62,202 nucleotides of DNA, taken from the NCBI GenBank assembly GCA_910585485.1, contig CAJUEZ010000009.1:1-62202 (forward strand), read 5' to 3'. Under the pieces are notes generated by a model. The model saw only the letters and a list, made by a program, of their open reading frames with translations. It searched no databases and was not told the DNA's origin. This stretch comes from an uncultured Clostridia bacterium (lineage in GTDB: Bacteria > Bacillota > Clostridia > UBA1381). Positions within the stretch are counted from its first letter, which is position 1. Every line of letters begins with the position of its first letter. The position numbers and the translations under genes are program-made. Below are positions 34,708 to 43,261 of the stretch, one piece after another.

Positions 34708-36660
34708 ATGAAAACTGAATTTGTACGATACCTCGAACGCCTGTCTGAAATATATCCCACCATAGACAAGGCATCCACGGAAATAATAAATCTTCAATCC
34801 ATTTTGAATCTTCCGAAGGGAACAGAACATTTTCTCTCCGATCTTCACGGCGAATACGCCGCTTTTTCACATGTGCTCAGAAATGGTTCCGGAGCGGTAC
34901 GAAAAAAAATTGACGATGTATTCGGGCACACTTTAAGCCAAAAAGACAAGCGTGAACTTGCGTCGCTTATATACTATCCCCGTCAAAAAATCGATTATCT
35001 GAAAACACTTGAACAGGATACCGAAAACTGGTATAAGATTACGCTGTACAGGCTTATTGAAATATGCAAGGTAGTATCCTCAAAATATACGCGTTCAAAA
35101 GTAAGAAAAGCGCTGCCTCCGGCATACGCTTACGTAATAGAAGAACTTATAACGGAAAAACCCGAAGTTCTTAACCGCGGAGCTTATTTTGACGGCATCG
35201 TAAACACCATACTGGAGGTTGGAAGCGCGGATAAATTCATAGTGGCAATGTCGGAGTTGATACAGCGTCTTGTAGTCGATCACCTGCATATACTCGGCGA
35301 TATATACGACCGCGGCAACGGCGCTCACAATATAATGGATAAGCTTTGCAATTACCATTCGCTCGACATTCAGTGGGGCAATCACGATGTTATGTGGATG
35401 GGCAGCGCGGCGGGAAATACCGCATGTATTGCAAATATCATCAGAAACAGTATACTTTACGGAAATATAGATGTTCTGGAAGACGGATACGGCATTAACA
35501 TGGTTCCTCTCGCCTCGTTTGCGATGAACACATACGCTGATGACGACTGTAATTGCTTCAAAATAAAACATCTCAGAAAAACAAGTGACACGGATAATGA
35601 ACTTGAAATGAAAATGCATAAGGCTATCGCTGTTATTCAGTTCAAGCTTGAAGGGCAGCTAATAGCAAAATATCCGGAATTTAATATGGACAACCGCCGT
35701 CTTCTTCACAGAATCGACTTCAAAAACGGCACAGTCGAGATTGACAGCAAAACATATCCAATGAAAGACATGAATTTCCCGACCATTGACCCTAAAAATC
35801 CCTACGAGCTTAACGAGCGCGAAAAAGAAGTGATGGAAAAACTCAGAACTGTGTTTACACGCTGCGAAAAATTACAGCGGCATACAAATCTGCTCATGAA
35901 AAAAGGCAGCTTATACAAAGTGTATAACGGCAATCTTCTCTTTCACGGATGTGTGCCGATGAACAGTGACGGCAGTTTTCGGGAAGTAATGGTGGACGGC
36001 AAATTATACAGCGGTATAAAGCTTTATAATATTCTTGAATCAAACGCGCGAAAAGCGCTTATGTCTCTTGACAAAAAGGAACGCATCCGCGGCGGCGACA
36101 TACTTTGGTACCTGTGGAACGGTCCCGTTTCACCTCTTTTCGGACGCGATAAAATGACTACGTTTGAAAGATACTTTATCGAGGACAAATCAACTCATCA
36201 TGAAGAAAAAAACGCGTATTATTATCTGATAGACAAAGAGGAAATCGCGGATAAAATACTATCTGAATTTGGTCTTGACAAAACAGGTCATATTATAAAC
36301 GGACACGTTCCGGTACATCAGAGCGAAGGCGAAAATCCGCTTAAATGCGGCGGAAAAGTAATAATGATAGACGGAGGATTTTCAAAAGCCTATCATAAGC
36401 TTACCGGCATCGCCGGATACACGCTCACATACAATTCATACGGGCTTACTCTGACCGCTCATGAGCCGTTTGAACGCGCTGAACAAGTTATTTACGATGA
36501 CCGTGATATTGTTTCAAATCAAGTTGCGGTTGAACATGCCTTTAACAGAATACTTGTCGGCGATACGGATAACGGAAAGAAGCTAAAAGAAAACATAGCG
36601 GATTTAAAAGAACTTATTAAAGCGTATCGCCTGGGCACTATAAGTGAAAAGATTTTATAA
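34708..36660 (+). CDS. fbp: Fructose-1,6-bisphosphatase, class III
   Basis: 650 residues, the size of the Firmicute-specific class III enzyme. Metallophosphoesterase motifs in order: LSDLHGEY near residue 46, LGDIYDRG, WGNHDVMWMG and INGHVPVH. It hydrolyses fructose-1,6-bisphosphate to fructose-6-phosphate in gluconeogenesis, allowing growth on non-sugar carbon or uronate breakdown products. AGGAG precedes the ATG. Single gene with a consensus promoter. Confidence 0.96.
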   Translation: MKTEFVRYLERLSEIYPTIDKASTEIINLQSILNLPKGTEHFLSDLHGEYAAFSHVLRNGSGAVRKKIDDVFGHTLSQKDKRELASLIYYPRQKIDYLKTLEQDTENWYKITLYRLIEICKVVSSKYTRSKVRKALPPAYAYVIEELITEKPEVLNRGAYFDGIVNTILEVGSADKFIVAMSELIQRLVVDHLHILGDIYDRGNGAHNIMDKLCNYHSLDIQWGNHDVMWMGSAAGNTACIANIIRNSILYGNIDVLEDGYGINMVPLASFAMNTYADDDCNCFKIKHLRKTSDTDNELEMKMHKAIAVIQFKLEGQLIAKYPEFNMDNRRLLHRIDFKNGTVEIDSKTYPMKDMNFPTIDPKNPYELNEREKEVMEKLRTVFTRCEKLQRHTNLLMKKGSLYKVYNGNLLFHGCVPMNSDGSFREVMVDGKLYSGIKLYNILESNARKALMSLDKKERIRGGDILWYLWNGPVSPLFGRDKMTTFERYFIEDKSTHHEEKNAYYYLIDKEEIADKILSEFGLDKTGHIINGHVPVHQSEGENPLKCGGKVIMIDGGFSKAYHKLTGIAGYTLTYNSYGLTLTAHEPFERAEQVIYDDRDIVSNQVAVEHAFNRILVGDTDNGKKLKENIADLKELIKAYRLGTISEKIL

Positions 36661-36697
36661 AGTGAAAACCATTTTATTGTCAGACATTCCATGAAAA

Positions 36698-36722
36698 AAT
36701 GCACCCCGCTCAGGGGTGCATT
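36698..36722 (-). terminator. Terminator of the rpmH-jag operon
   Basis: ATGCACCCC and GGGGTGCAT around five bases; on the minus strand TTTTTT follows. It ends the operon directly after jag and may also slow transcripts from fbp. Confidence 0.85.
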
Positions 36723-36725
36723 AAA

Positions 36726-37658
36726 TTATTCATTATCCTGATTCTCACTGTGTGCAGCAAGATAATCCTCAAAATTCTTATATTCCGCCTTATGCTGCTG
36801 CGGTTTAAAATCCGCTTTATAGGTTGTTGTATAACTACCCGTTTTTTCAGCTATCGGCTTGCTTTGTTCACGCGGTTTTGAATTTCTCTTCTTATATCCG
36901 CCTTTTTTATAAGGCTTTGCATTTTTTGGAGCGATAACAACTTTACGATAAGGTTCTGAGCCTACTGAATAAGTTGTAACTGTTTCGCTGTCCTGCAAAG
37001 TTGAATGTATTATCCTTCTCTCGTATGGATTCATCGGCTCAAGAGTGAACTTCTTGCCGGTTTTTGCAACCTTATCCGCCAAGCGCGCTGAAAGAGCAAG
37101 CAATGCCTCAGTACGCTTTTCTCTGTAATTCTCCGTATCGATTGAAACTTTAATATAATCATCACTGCGCTGATTGACAACAAGCGATGTCAGATACTGA
37201 AGACTGTCAAGAGTATCTCCTCTCTTACCTATTACTATACCCATATTTTCGCCTGAAAGGTCGATCGATATAGTCTCATCCTCCATCTTAGCGTCTATAC
37301 TTACGTCAAGATTCATCGCGCTGAAAATATCGCCCAAAAATTTCTTCGCGTCCTCTTCCGGCGCGCCAAGCGATTCTTTTTTAACCGCATTTTTCGCCCT
37401 TGTGCTCTTTTCCTTTACAGAAGGCTTTGATTCTTTAACCGCTGCTTTTTCATTCTTCTCTGCGGCATTCTTCAAGGTAACCTTGACTCTCGCGTCCCTT
37501 GCGCCAAGACCCAAGAAACCTTTTGATCCTTCATCTATTACTTCTATTTCAACATCCTCACGAGACGTTTCAAGTTCCTTTAAAGCCGCTTCTATAGCGT
37601 CCTCTTTACTTTTTGCGCTTTTTTCCGTGCTTAATTTTTTTCTCAGGAATTCTGACAA
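36726..37658 (-). CDS. jag: Jag/KhpB RNA-binding protein (KH and R3H domains)
   Basis: 310 residues. N-terminal Jag domain ending in GSKGFLGLGARDARVKV, a Lys/Ala-rich linker of about 50 residues, KH domain with GIVIGKRGDTLDSLQYL, R3H domain with MNPYERRIIHSTL, and a basic Lys/Arg-rich tail of about 60 residues longer than usual. It binds RNA and, with KhpA, influences cell division and envelope growth in Firmicutes. Start is TTG at 37658, chosen because GGGGAGG lies six bases upstream. It overlaps yidC by 53 bp. Usually mnmE and mnmG follow; here the operon stops. Confidence 0.92.
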   Translation of the reverse strand: MSEFLRKKLSTEKSAKSKEDAIEAALKELETSREDVEIEVIDEGSKGFLGLGARDARVKVTLKNAAEKNEKAAVKESKPSVKEKSTRAKNAVKKESLGAPEEDAKKFLGDIFSAMNLDVSIDAKMEDETISIDLSGENMGIVIGKRGDTLDSLQYLTSLVVNQRSDDYIKVSIDTENYREKRTEALLALSARLADKVAKTGKKFTLEPMNPYERRIIHSTLQDSETVTTYSVGSEPYRKVVIAPKNAKPYKKGGYKKRNSKPREQSKPIAEKTGSYTTTYKADFKPQQHKAEYKNFEDYLAAHSENQDNE

Positions 37659-38580
37659 CGATTTCCTCCCCTTTCCTCTCTAAAAAATAGTTGATTGCTA
37701 TCTGCTGAACGATTTGCACAACAGAACTGATTATCCAATAAAGTCCAAGACCGGCCGGCAAAGTAACAGTGAAAAACGCTGTCATCAACGGCATAATAAA
37801 GTTCATTGATTTAGACATCTGAGCCGCCTGATTATTATCGTCATTTTTTTGTCCGGACTGCATTTGAGTAATCTTTGTTGAAAAAATTGACGCAACAACA
37901 GCTATAACCGGTATCAAAAGCAGTGCTATAACGGCAACATCTGAAAAATCCCCTCTGAAAATGTTTCCAAGTGCTGTCGAAGGCGCGTGCGAAAGGTCAA
38001 GACCCATGAAGTTAAAGTTCAGCGCCCAAGGGTGAACTCCGCCGGAAACACCTTCCAACGCTGTTCCGCTTGTCCCTACATGAGACGCCCACTGTGAAAG
38101 CTGAAGCTGTCCCGATTTCTGAATCATATCCGCCGCCTGACCGGCTAAATTTCCCGCCGCGGCTCCTACAGCGTCACGCAAACGTATTATTTCATTGGTA
38201 ACTGATTCCAGGCTCCAGTTTACACCCACAATATATGAAAGCGGCTTCTGAATAACCTGATACAAACCGATAAGAATCGGGAACTGCAAAAGCATCGGCA
38301 GACATCCGCCCGTCATGCTGACGTTATTCTCTTTGTACAGCTTTGTCATTTCACGCTGTAATTTTTCCTTATCATTCGCATATTTCTGCTGTATTTCAGC
38401 CAAAAGCGGCTGAATTTTCTGTGTTTTTCTCATGGCCCTCTGCGAGCGTATAGTAAGCGGTAAAAGTATAAGCTTTACTATTATCGTGAAAAGAATTATC
38501 GCAAGACCATAGTTTGAGACCAAATTGTATATCAGCTGAATAATCCAGCCCAAAGGTCTCGTTATACAAACTTCAAACAT
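37606..38580 (-). CDS. yidC: Membrane protein insertase YidC/Oxa1
   Basis: 324 residues. Oxa1-type core: helix 1 near LAIILFTIIVKLILLPLTI with the conserved Arg in LTIRSQ, the coiled cytoplasmic hairpin KIQPLLAEIQQKY, and helices near GGCLPMLLQFPILIGLY and FIMPLMTAFFTVTLPAGLGLYW. An external insertion of about 80 residues separates the second and third core helices. No lipoprotein signal is seen at the N-terminus, unlike Bacillus SpoIIIJ. Inserts membrane proteins with or without Sec. Six bp after yidD. Confidence 0.95.
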   Translation of the reverse strand: MFEVCITRPLGWIIQLIYNLVSNYGLAIILFTIIVKLILLPLTIRSQRAMRKTQKIQPLLAEIQQKYANDKEKLQREMTKLYKENNVSMTGGCLPMLLQFPILIGLYQVIQKPLSYIVGVNWSLESVTNEIIRLRDAVGAAAGNLAGQAADMIQKSGQLQLSQWASHVGTSGTALEGVSGGVHPWALNFNFMGLDLSHAPSTALGNIFRGDFSDVAVIALLLIPVIAVVASIFSTKITQMQSGQKNDDNNQAAQMSKSMNFIMPLMTAFFTVTLPAGLGLYWIISSVVQIVQQIAINYFLERKGEEIVVRIPEKKIKHGKKRKK

Positions 38581-38585
38581 ATGTT

Positions 38586-38828
38586 TTACTTTTCCTCTCC
38601 GCTACCGTTTTGTTTGTCGGGAACGGGGTCATAACCGCCTTCATGAAACGGATGGCATTTTAAAATCCTCCGCGCGGCAAGATATGTTCCTCGCACCGCA
38701 CCGTATCTCTCCACTGCTTCTTTCGCATACTGTGAACAGGTCGGGATAAACCGGCAGCAACTCCCGCCTTTATACGGTGAAATATGGTGTCTGTAAAAAT
38801 CAATCATAGCGATTAATATTTTTTTCAT
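38586..38828 (-). CDS. yidD: YidD membrane protein insertion efficiency factor
   Basis: 80 residues with the full family pattern: FYRHHISPYKGGSCCRFIPTCS, the YAKEAVERYGA helix and HPFHEGGYDPVP. A short amphipathic helix at the N-terminus attaches it to the membrane, where it helps YidC. GAGGG lies before the ATG at 38828. Gene order rpmH-rnpA-yidD-yidC-jag is the usual one. Confidence 0.96.
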   Translation of the reverse strand: MKKILIAMIDFYRHHISPYKGGSCCRFIPTCSQYAKEAVERYGAVRGTYLAARRILKCHPFHEGGYDPVPDKQNGSGEEK

Positions 38829-38859
38829 TTTAAAACCCTCTAAGACACAAAATACGCGG

Positions 38860-39192
38860 TTACATCTTCAAATCAAGATGCTTTAACGCATAGTCAATAT
38901 CTCGTTGAATCTGCGGCTGAGATTTTCCCACAGCCCTGTTTCGGGCGACAATGATAAAATCATAGCCTGTTTTTATATCCCCCTCCATAAGGCGGTAGCT
39001 TTCGCGCATAAGGCGTTTCAAACGATTTCGCGCCACCGCTTTGCCGACAGATTTGCCAACTGTAAGTCCAAGGCGGTTAAATGAATACCTGTTCTTTTTA
39101 GCGTAAACCACAGTATATCCTCCGACAAAATTATCGCTCCTGTACGCGCGTCTGAAATCCTTGTTGAGTTTTAAACTTTGAGTGTTTTTCAT
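38860..39192 (-). CDS. rnpA: Ribonuclease P protein component
   Basis: 110 residues from the ATG at 39192 (GAGG ten bases upstream; a TTG at 39201 would be too close to it). Starts KLNKDFRRAY; the RNA-binding motif RNRLKRLMRESYR is intact. With RNase P RNA it cuts the 5' leader from pre-tRNA. Located between rpmH and yidD. Confidence 0.95.
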   Translation of the reverse strand: MKNTQSLKLNKDFRRAYRSDNFVGGYTVVYAKKNRYSFNRLGLTVGKSVGKAVARNRLKRLMRESYRLMEGDIKTGYDFIIVARNRAVGKSQPQIQRDIDYALKHLDLKM

Positions 39193-39271
39193 AAAATCCA
39201 AACCTCACTCCATGAAAAAGGCAGCAAGCAAAGAGTTCCCTCCTCACTTCCTGCCAAAAAACTTTCATCTA

Positions 39272-39406
39272 TTACGCAGATAACTTCTTTCTGCCCTTCT
39301 GTCTTCTGCTTGCAAGAATCTTTCTTCCTGACTTAGTAGACATTCTCTTTCTGAAACCATGTTCCTTTGCTCTCTGACGCTTCTTCGGCTGAAATGTCAT
39401 TTTCAT
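39272..39406 (-). CDS. rpmH: 50S ribosomal protein L34
   Basis: 44 residues, easily missed because of its size. ATG at 39406 with GAGGTG eight bases upstream, TAA at 39272. The sequence MKMTFQPKKRQRAKEHGF and RMSTKSGRKILASRR is standard L34. First gene of the rpmH-rnpA-yidD-yidC-jag operon, with a consensus promoter about 100 bp upstream. In many bacteria dnaA and the origin lie on the other side; here divIVA does. Confidence 0.97.
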   Translation of the reverse strand: MKMTFQPKKRQRAKEHGFRKRMSTKSGRKILASRRQKGRKKLSA

Positions 39407-39508
39407 TGTTACAGCACCTCCTCTGCTATTTTCCGGCCCCAATCAGCCGTCTTTATTCCTATTTTATACGATACGGCGCTATGCCGCTTAAAAATAGACA
39501 CCTCATCT

Positions 39509-39537
39509 ATTATATAGATTTTATTTCCTATTGTCAA
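39509..39537 (-). promoter_or_regulatory. Promoter of the rpmH operon
   Basis: Exact consensus TTGACA (39537-39532), 17-base spacer, TATAAT (39514-39509). Confidence 0.85.
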
Positions 39538-39569
39538 GTATTTTTTTCTAATTTATTCCCGAAAATAAC

Positions 39570-40010
39570 TCAATTCATATTATCAAGCATTTTCAGCATG
39601 CTCTCGCAATGCGCCCTGAATCTTGCTTTATATTGGTCAATCTCATTTCTGAGCGCAATCATCTCCTGATGGCGCTTAGAGTGTTCCTCATCTATTTGTC
39701 TCGCGACAAAGGACGCGTCTATCTTAGCCTTACTGATTATCGTATTCGCTTCCGCCTCCGCATTGCGCCGCACATCCTCAGCCGCCTGACGCGCCATATC
39801 CACCGATTTCTCCATAGTGCTTTCAAGCTGCTTATACCTGTCTACCGTTTCGGTGAGCAAGCCTATTTTATTTTTAAGAGTTTGATTCTCCTTGAATAAA
39901 AGTTCATAATCCTGTATTACCATATCAAGAAAATCATCCACCTCGTCACAGCTATAACCCTTAATTTTTTTCTCAAATTCCTTATTCTGAATATCAATCG
40001 GTCTTAGCAC
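39570..40010 (-). CDS. divIVA: DivIVA-family division/polarity protein
   Basis: 146 residues from the GTG at 40010, which has AAGGAGG eight bases upstream; this gives the usual DivIVA start (V/M)LRPIDIQNKEFEKKI. The in-frame ATG at 40031 lies inside ylmH's end and has no site. N-terminal lipid-binding domain with GYSCDEVDDFLD, then a long coiled coil. It gathers at curved membrane at the septum and poles. Last gene of the yggS-sepF-ylmH-divIVA division cluster; no clear terminator follows. Confidence 0.93.
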   Translation of the reverse strand: MLRPIDIQNKEFEKKIKGYSCDEVDDFLDMVIQDYELLFKENQTLKNKIGLLTETVDRYKQLESTMEKSVDMARQAAEDVRRNAEAEANTIISKAKIDASFVARQIDEEHSKRHQEMIALRNEIDQYKARFRAHCESMLKMLDNMN

Positions 40011-40023
40011 ATTGCCGTCCTCC

Positions 40024-40776
40024 TTATACAAATTTTTCTATAGTTATATGCAGTCTGCCTTTTCTGGTATTATTACCTGTGTCCTTTAAAATGAACCGTC
40101 CGTAATTCCTTACGGATATAAGACTGCCTACCTCAACCTGACCCGACCTGTCAGTCGTTCCCCTGTGACTTACTTTGACATATCCTTCCTTTATAAGCTT
40201 TTCGGCATTTGTCCTTGAAATATTTAATGCCGCCGCAATTACCGCGTCAAGCCTAAGAGACGCGCACACGCACATCTTTTCAACCGTTTCAGCCTTAGGC
40301 AAAACAACTTCTCCGATATTCACTATATGCCCCTTAACGCCCGTGTTTGCTATTTTTTTCATATTTCTTACAATGTAATCCGCAATATCGCTGCTGACAA
40401 ATACATAAGCGCCCTCAGAGTCGGGTAATATATCCCCCGTTTTGCTCCTGTCAATACCAAGCGACATCATCGTCCCAAGATAATCCCTGTGAGAGAGCGA
40501 ACGGAATTTAGGAGCGTCAAACCTTATAACGCTTATAGGAAAATCCTCTTCCGCCGCCTCCTGCCAATCAGGAAAGACACCGAAAATTTTTCGCTCCGCA
40601 TCTTTGTAGCCCCCAAAAAACATCGTATTATATCCATACGGAATATGAAACTCATCCTCTATAACGGCAATTTCGCCGCCGTCAAGAAAGGAGGAAAAAT
40701 TAGCCTCGCATCTTTTATCACACAAAGAGAATAAATCACCGGTTTTCGCAATTAACAGTTTTGAGCCAGTATCCAT
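40024..40776 (-). CDS. ylmH: YlmH-like RNA-binding protein with S4 domain
   Basis: 250 residues from the ATG at 40776 (GAGG five bases upstream); the GTG at 40791 has no site. An N-terminal domain of about 170 residues with LGTMMSLGIDRSKTGDI, and a C-terminal S4 RNA-binding domain (LRLDAVIAAALNISRTNAEKLI ... VKVSHRG). Known relatives in the division cluster act on ribosomes or peptidyl-tRNA. It is separated from sepF by a hairpin that could reduce its expression. Confidence 0.9.
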   Translation of the reverse strand: MDTGSKLLIAKTGDLFSLCDKRCEANFSSFLDGGEIAVIEDEFHIPYGYNTMFFGGYKDAERKIFGVFPDWQEAAEEDFPISVIRFDAPKFRSLSHRDYLGTMMSLGIDRSKTGDILPDSEGAYVFVSSDIADYIVRNMKKIANTGVKGHIVNIGEVVLPKAETVEKMCVCASLRLDAVIAAALNISRTNAEKLIKEGYVKVSHRGTTDRSGQVEVGSLISVRNYGRFILKDTGNNTRKGRLHITIEKFV

Positions 40777-40795
40777 GTTCACCTCATACACAAAA

Positions 40796-40818
40796 GGGTG
40801 GTAAAAATTTTACCACCC
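40796..40818 (-). terminator. Internal hairpin between sepF and ylmH
   Basis: GGGTGGTAAAA, one base, and the exact complement: a 23-bp palindrome; on the minus strand TTTTGTG follows. Being inside a cluster, it is more likely a partial terminator or RNA-processing stem that lowers ylmH and divIVA output. Confidence 0.5.
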
Positions 40819-40830
40819 AATGATTATTTT

Positions 40831-41283
40831 TTACATGTTCCAATCAAAAGTCGATCTTGTATGCTCTTTAAGATTATCGCCGGTTATATCTATATTCCTT
40901 GGCGCCGCAACAAAAATCCCGCCTGAAACTCGTCTTACGTTTCCGCTCAAACCATAAGCGGCTCCCGATACGAAATCAACGACTCTTCTTGCCTCTGTCG
41001 CGTCAAGATTACCAACATCAAAAATAACCAGTCTGCCACCCTTAATCTCATCGGCAATGCCTGTTGAATCATCAAATTCTGACGGCTTCATTATTCTTAT
41101 TCTTGATGATGCCCCGGGATTAATCGGAACAACCTTTGAAGAATTTTTTCGTGAAAATGCTGATGTTTTCTTTATTTGAGGCTCGTCATCCAGCTCATTC
41201 TCCTCATCATAATATTCATCATCATAATAATCGTCTTCTGTTTCAATGCCTATAAAGTTTTTTACCGCATTTAAAAATCCCAT
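40831..41283 (-). CDS. sepF: Cell division protein SepF
   Basis: 150 residues. N-terminal amphipathic membrane-binding helix (MGFLNAVKNFIGI), an acidic Asp/Glu/Tyr linker of about 30 residues, and the SepF core (RIMKPSEFDDSTGIADEIK ... DATEARRVVDFVSGA). It ties FtsZ filaments to the membrane. AAAGGGAA precedes the ATG. Between yggS and ylmH as in most Firmicutes. Confidence 0.95.
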   Translation of the reverse strand: MGFLNAVKNFIGIETEDDYYDDEYYDEENELDDEPQIKKTSAFSRKNSSKVVPINPGASSRIRIMKPSEFDDSTGIADEIKGGRLVIFDVGNLDATEARRVVDFVSGAAYGLSGNVRRVSGGIFVAAPRNIDITGDNLKEHTRSTFDWNM

Positions 41284-41304
41284 TTTCTGTTCCCTTTCTA
41301 AATA

Positions 41305-41997
41305 TTATTTTTGAGAATAATTTCTTTCACCGAATATGGCGCTGCCTACGCGAACCATATTGGCTCCGCATTCAATGGCAGTTTCAAAATCCCCACTCAT
41401 ACCCATTGACAAGTATACCATATTAACATTATCGTATTTTTTTTGCTGTATGTCAATAAAAAGTCGTCGCATGTTGTCAAAATGTAATATATTTGTAACA
41501 GAATTGTCAGTTTTGGGTGCAATAGTCATAAGTCCTTTTACTTTTACATGCTCAAGTTTTCCCGCATGCAGGAGTAAATCCTCCAATTCTTCCTTCTTTA
41601 TTCCCGACTTTGTCTCCTCGCCGGAAATATTTACCTGAATAAGCACATCCATAACAAGATTGTGCTTTTGGGCCTGACGCTCAATCTCGTCCATCAACTT
41701 TATCGAGTCAACGGAATGGATAAGGCACACCTTATCTATAACATATTTAACCTTATTAGTCTGTAAATGACCTATCAGATGCCATTTGGCGGGCAAAACA
41801 TGCTCAAACTTATCTCTTACCTCCTGCGGCTTATTTTCGCCTATATCGGTAACTCCAAGCCGTATCGCTTCATTCATAATGTCCGCGCCGTGTGTTTTTG
41901 TCACCGCGATAAGTTTTATATCTTCACGGCTTCTTCCGCTTTTGATTGCGGCGGCTGTTATTTTTCTTTCAACCTCTTCAAGATTCTCCCTTATCAT
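41305..41997 (-). CDS. yggS: PLP homeostasis protein (YggS/PLPBP family)
   Basis: 230 residues, single TIM-barrel of the alanine racemase type without the second domain. The PLP lysine lies in IAVTKTHGAD; IGENKPQE, WHLIGHLQTNK, SVDSIKL and LSMGMSGDFETAI are the usual blocks. It binds pyridoxal phosphate and balances vitamin B6 pools rather than catalysing a reaction. It follows the HlyD-like gene by 14 bp. Confidence 0.94.
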   Translation of the reverse strand: MIRENLEEVERKITAAAIKSGRSREDIKLIAVTKTHGADIMNEAIRLGVTDIGENKPQEVRDKFEHVLPAKWHLIGHLQTNKVKYVIDKVCLIHSVDSIKLMDEIERQAQKHNLVMDVLIQVNISGEETKSGIKKEELEDLLLHAGKLEHVKVKGLMTIAPKTDNSVTNILHFDNMRRLFIDIQQKKYDNVNMVYLSMGMSGDFETAIECGANMVRVGSAIFGERNYSQK

Positions 41998-42011
41998 AAT
42001 TAATCCAAATC

Positions 42012-43196
42012 CTACCTTTCTCCGACTAATATCCTCTCCATCTGTGAAATTTTATGCTCCGAGTTTTCCGCTGATTCCACTATGGCATAGCCTTCATCCG
42101 TATTTGTAAACAAAATCTCACAATAGCAGTTATACTGCCCTCCGGCATTTATACCTATTATCTTTTGCTTTCCGTTCTCTTCTGTTCTTATTGAGTGAAT
42201 GGGTACTTTGTAACCCTCATAACTTTTAAAAATGAGATCGACATCCATAATCCTATAAGAAAACACGCTTTCAATATAATCCGACGACTTTACAGTGACA
42301 ATCAGTTTGTCGTTTTCCTCATCAGAAATATTTACTATACTTCCATTTGCGGATTCTCTCTCGGAATTATTAAACCTAACCTTAACGCTGTCTCCCTCAC
42401 GGCGGTTTTTCATAGTTTCCGCCGACACCTCAATCATAACATACCATACATGATTATTTACGATTTTGCAAATTGGATTTCCAACATCAACTTTGTGTTC
42501 AACTTTTATATTCTGAAACGATTGCGGAATCTCCGCAAAATCATTCACAGTATAATTTTCAATATTCTCTGTTTTCAACGTGTTTTCATACCCGTCTATA
42601 TATGTTGTATAAACTCCGGAAATCTGCGCTGTTATGTCATCCTTATTGATTCCGATACTGTTTATTATGCTGTTGCGTCTATTTTCAAGTTCCTCGGGCG
42701 AGTTTTTGCCGGAAAGAGAATTATTTTGTCTCAGACTGTTTATGTCTTCTTTATAACGTGAAATTGCGCGTATATCATTCGCGGCAGCCGCGTTTTTTAT
42801 ATTATTTTCAAGCTTATATATGTTGTTTTCCAAATTGCTCGCGTCATTGTCCTGTATTTGAGAGCCGCTTTCATATGAGACAGCGTCAGATATTTCTCTG
42901 TCCGTGACAGTTAACTCGTTTATTTTATCATCATCGACATCTCCATAAAAAAACATGCCTGTAATACTGTCCTTTGACACGCGTTCACCGTCCTTTAAGG
43001 GACTGTACATCGTTCCGGCGCTTCTGGAATACATAACCCATTCGTCTCTTATTATGATTCCCTTTGAACTTTCCAAATCCTCCTGCACTGTGTATTCAAG
43101 CTTTTGACTGTTGACAGGAGTCATGACATATTTTATTCCGATACCCGCAAACACCATGACAGCTATGCATCCTAATATGATAAAGAATTTCTTCAT
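42012..43196 (-). CDS. HlyD-like membrane-fusion protein of the division cluster
   Basis: 394 residues. One N-terminal membrane helix (MKKFFIILGCIAVMVFAGIGI), a beta-rich start (GIIIRDEWVMYS), a coiled-coil hairpin (about 120-185, containing LENNIYKLENNIKN), a lipoyl-like return segment and a C-terminal beta-barrel part (PICKIVNNHVWYVMIEV). This is the plan of HlyD/RND adaptor proteins, but no transporter is nearby. In many Clostridia a gene of this kind precedes yggS-sepF, suggesting an envelope role in division. A possible promoter (TTGTAT-17-TATAAT) overlaps the end of the patatin gene. Exact function unknown. Confidence 0.75.
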   Translation of the reverse strand: MKKFFIILGCIAVMVFAGIGIKYVMTPVNSQKLEYTVQEDLESSKGIIIRDEWVMYSRSAGTMYSPLKDGERVSKDSITGMFFYGDVDDDKINELTVTDREISDAVSYESGSQIQDNDASNLENNIYKLENNIKNAAAANDIRAISRYKEDINSLRQNNSLSGKNSPEELENRRNSIINSIGINKDDITAQISGVYTTYIDGYENTLKTENIENYTVNDFAEIPQSFQNIKVEHKVDVGNPICKIVNNHVWYVMIEVSAETMKNRREGDSVKVRFNNSERESANGSIVNISDEENDKLIVTVKSSDYIESVFSYRIMDVDLIFKSYEGYKVPIHSIRTEENGKQKIIGINAGGQYNCYCEILFTNTDEGYAIVESAENSEHKISQMERILVGER

Positions 43197-43261
43197 CTGA
43201 TATTTTCCCCTTAATATGCAAAATATATTTGTAGATATTTATATTATATAATTTTTTTCGA

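Noticed and set aside
35095..35619. 174-codon open frame on the minus strand
   Set aside because: It lies opposite fbp, whose catalytic motifs are intact; no start signal and no recognisable protein features.
39407..39569. Replication origin beside rpmH
   Set aside because: No dnaA gene, no cluster of TTATCCACA-type boxes and no AT-rich unwinding repeats were seen; only the rpmH promoter and leader.
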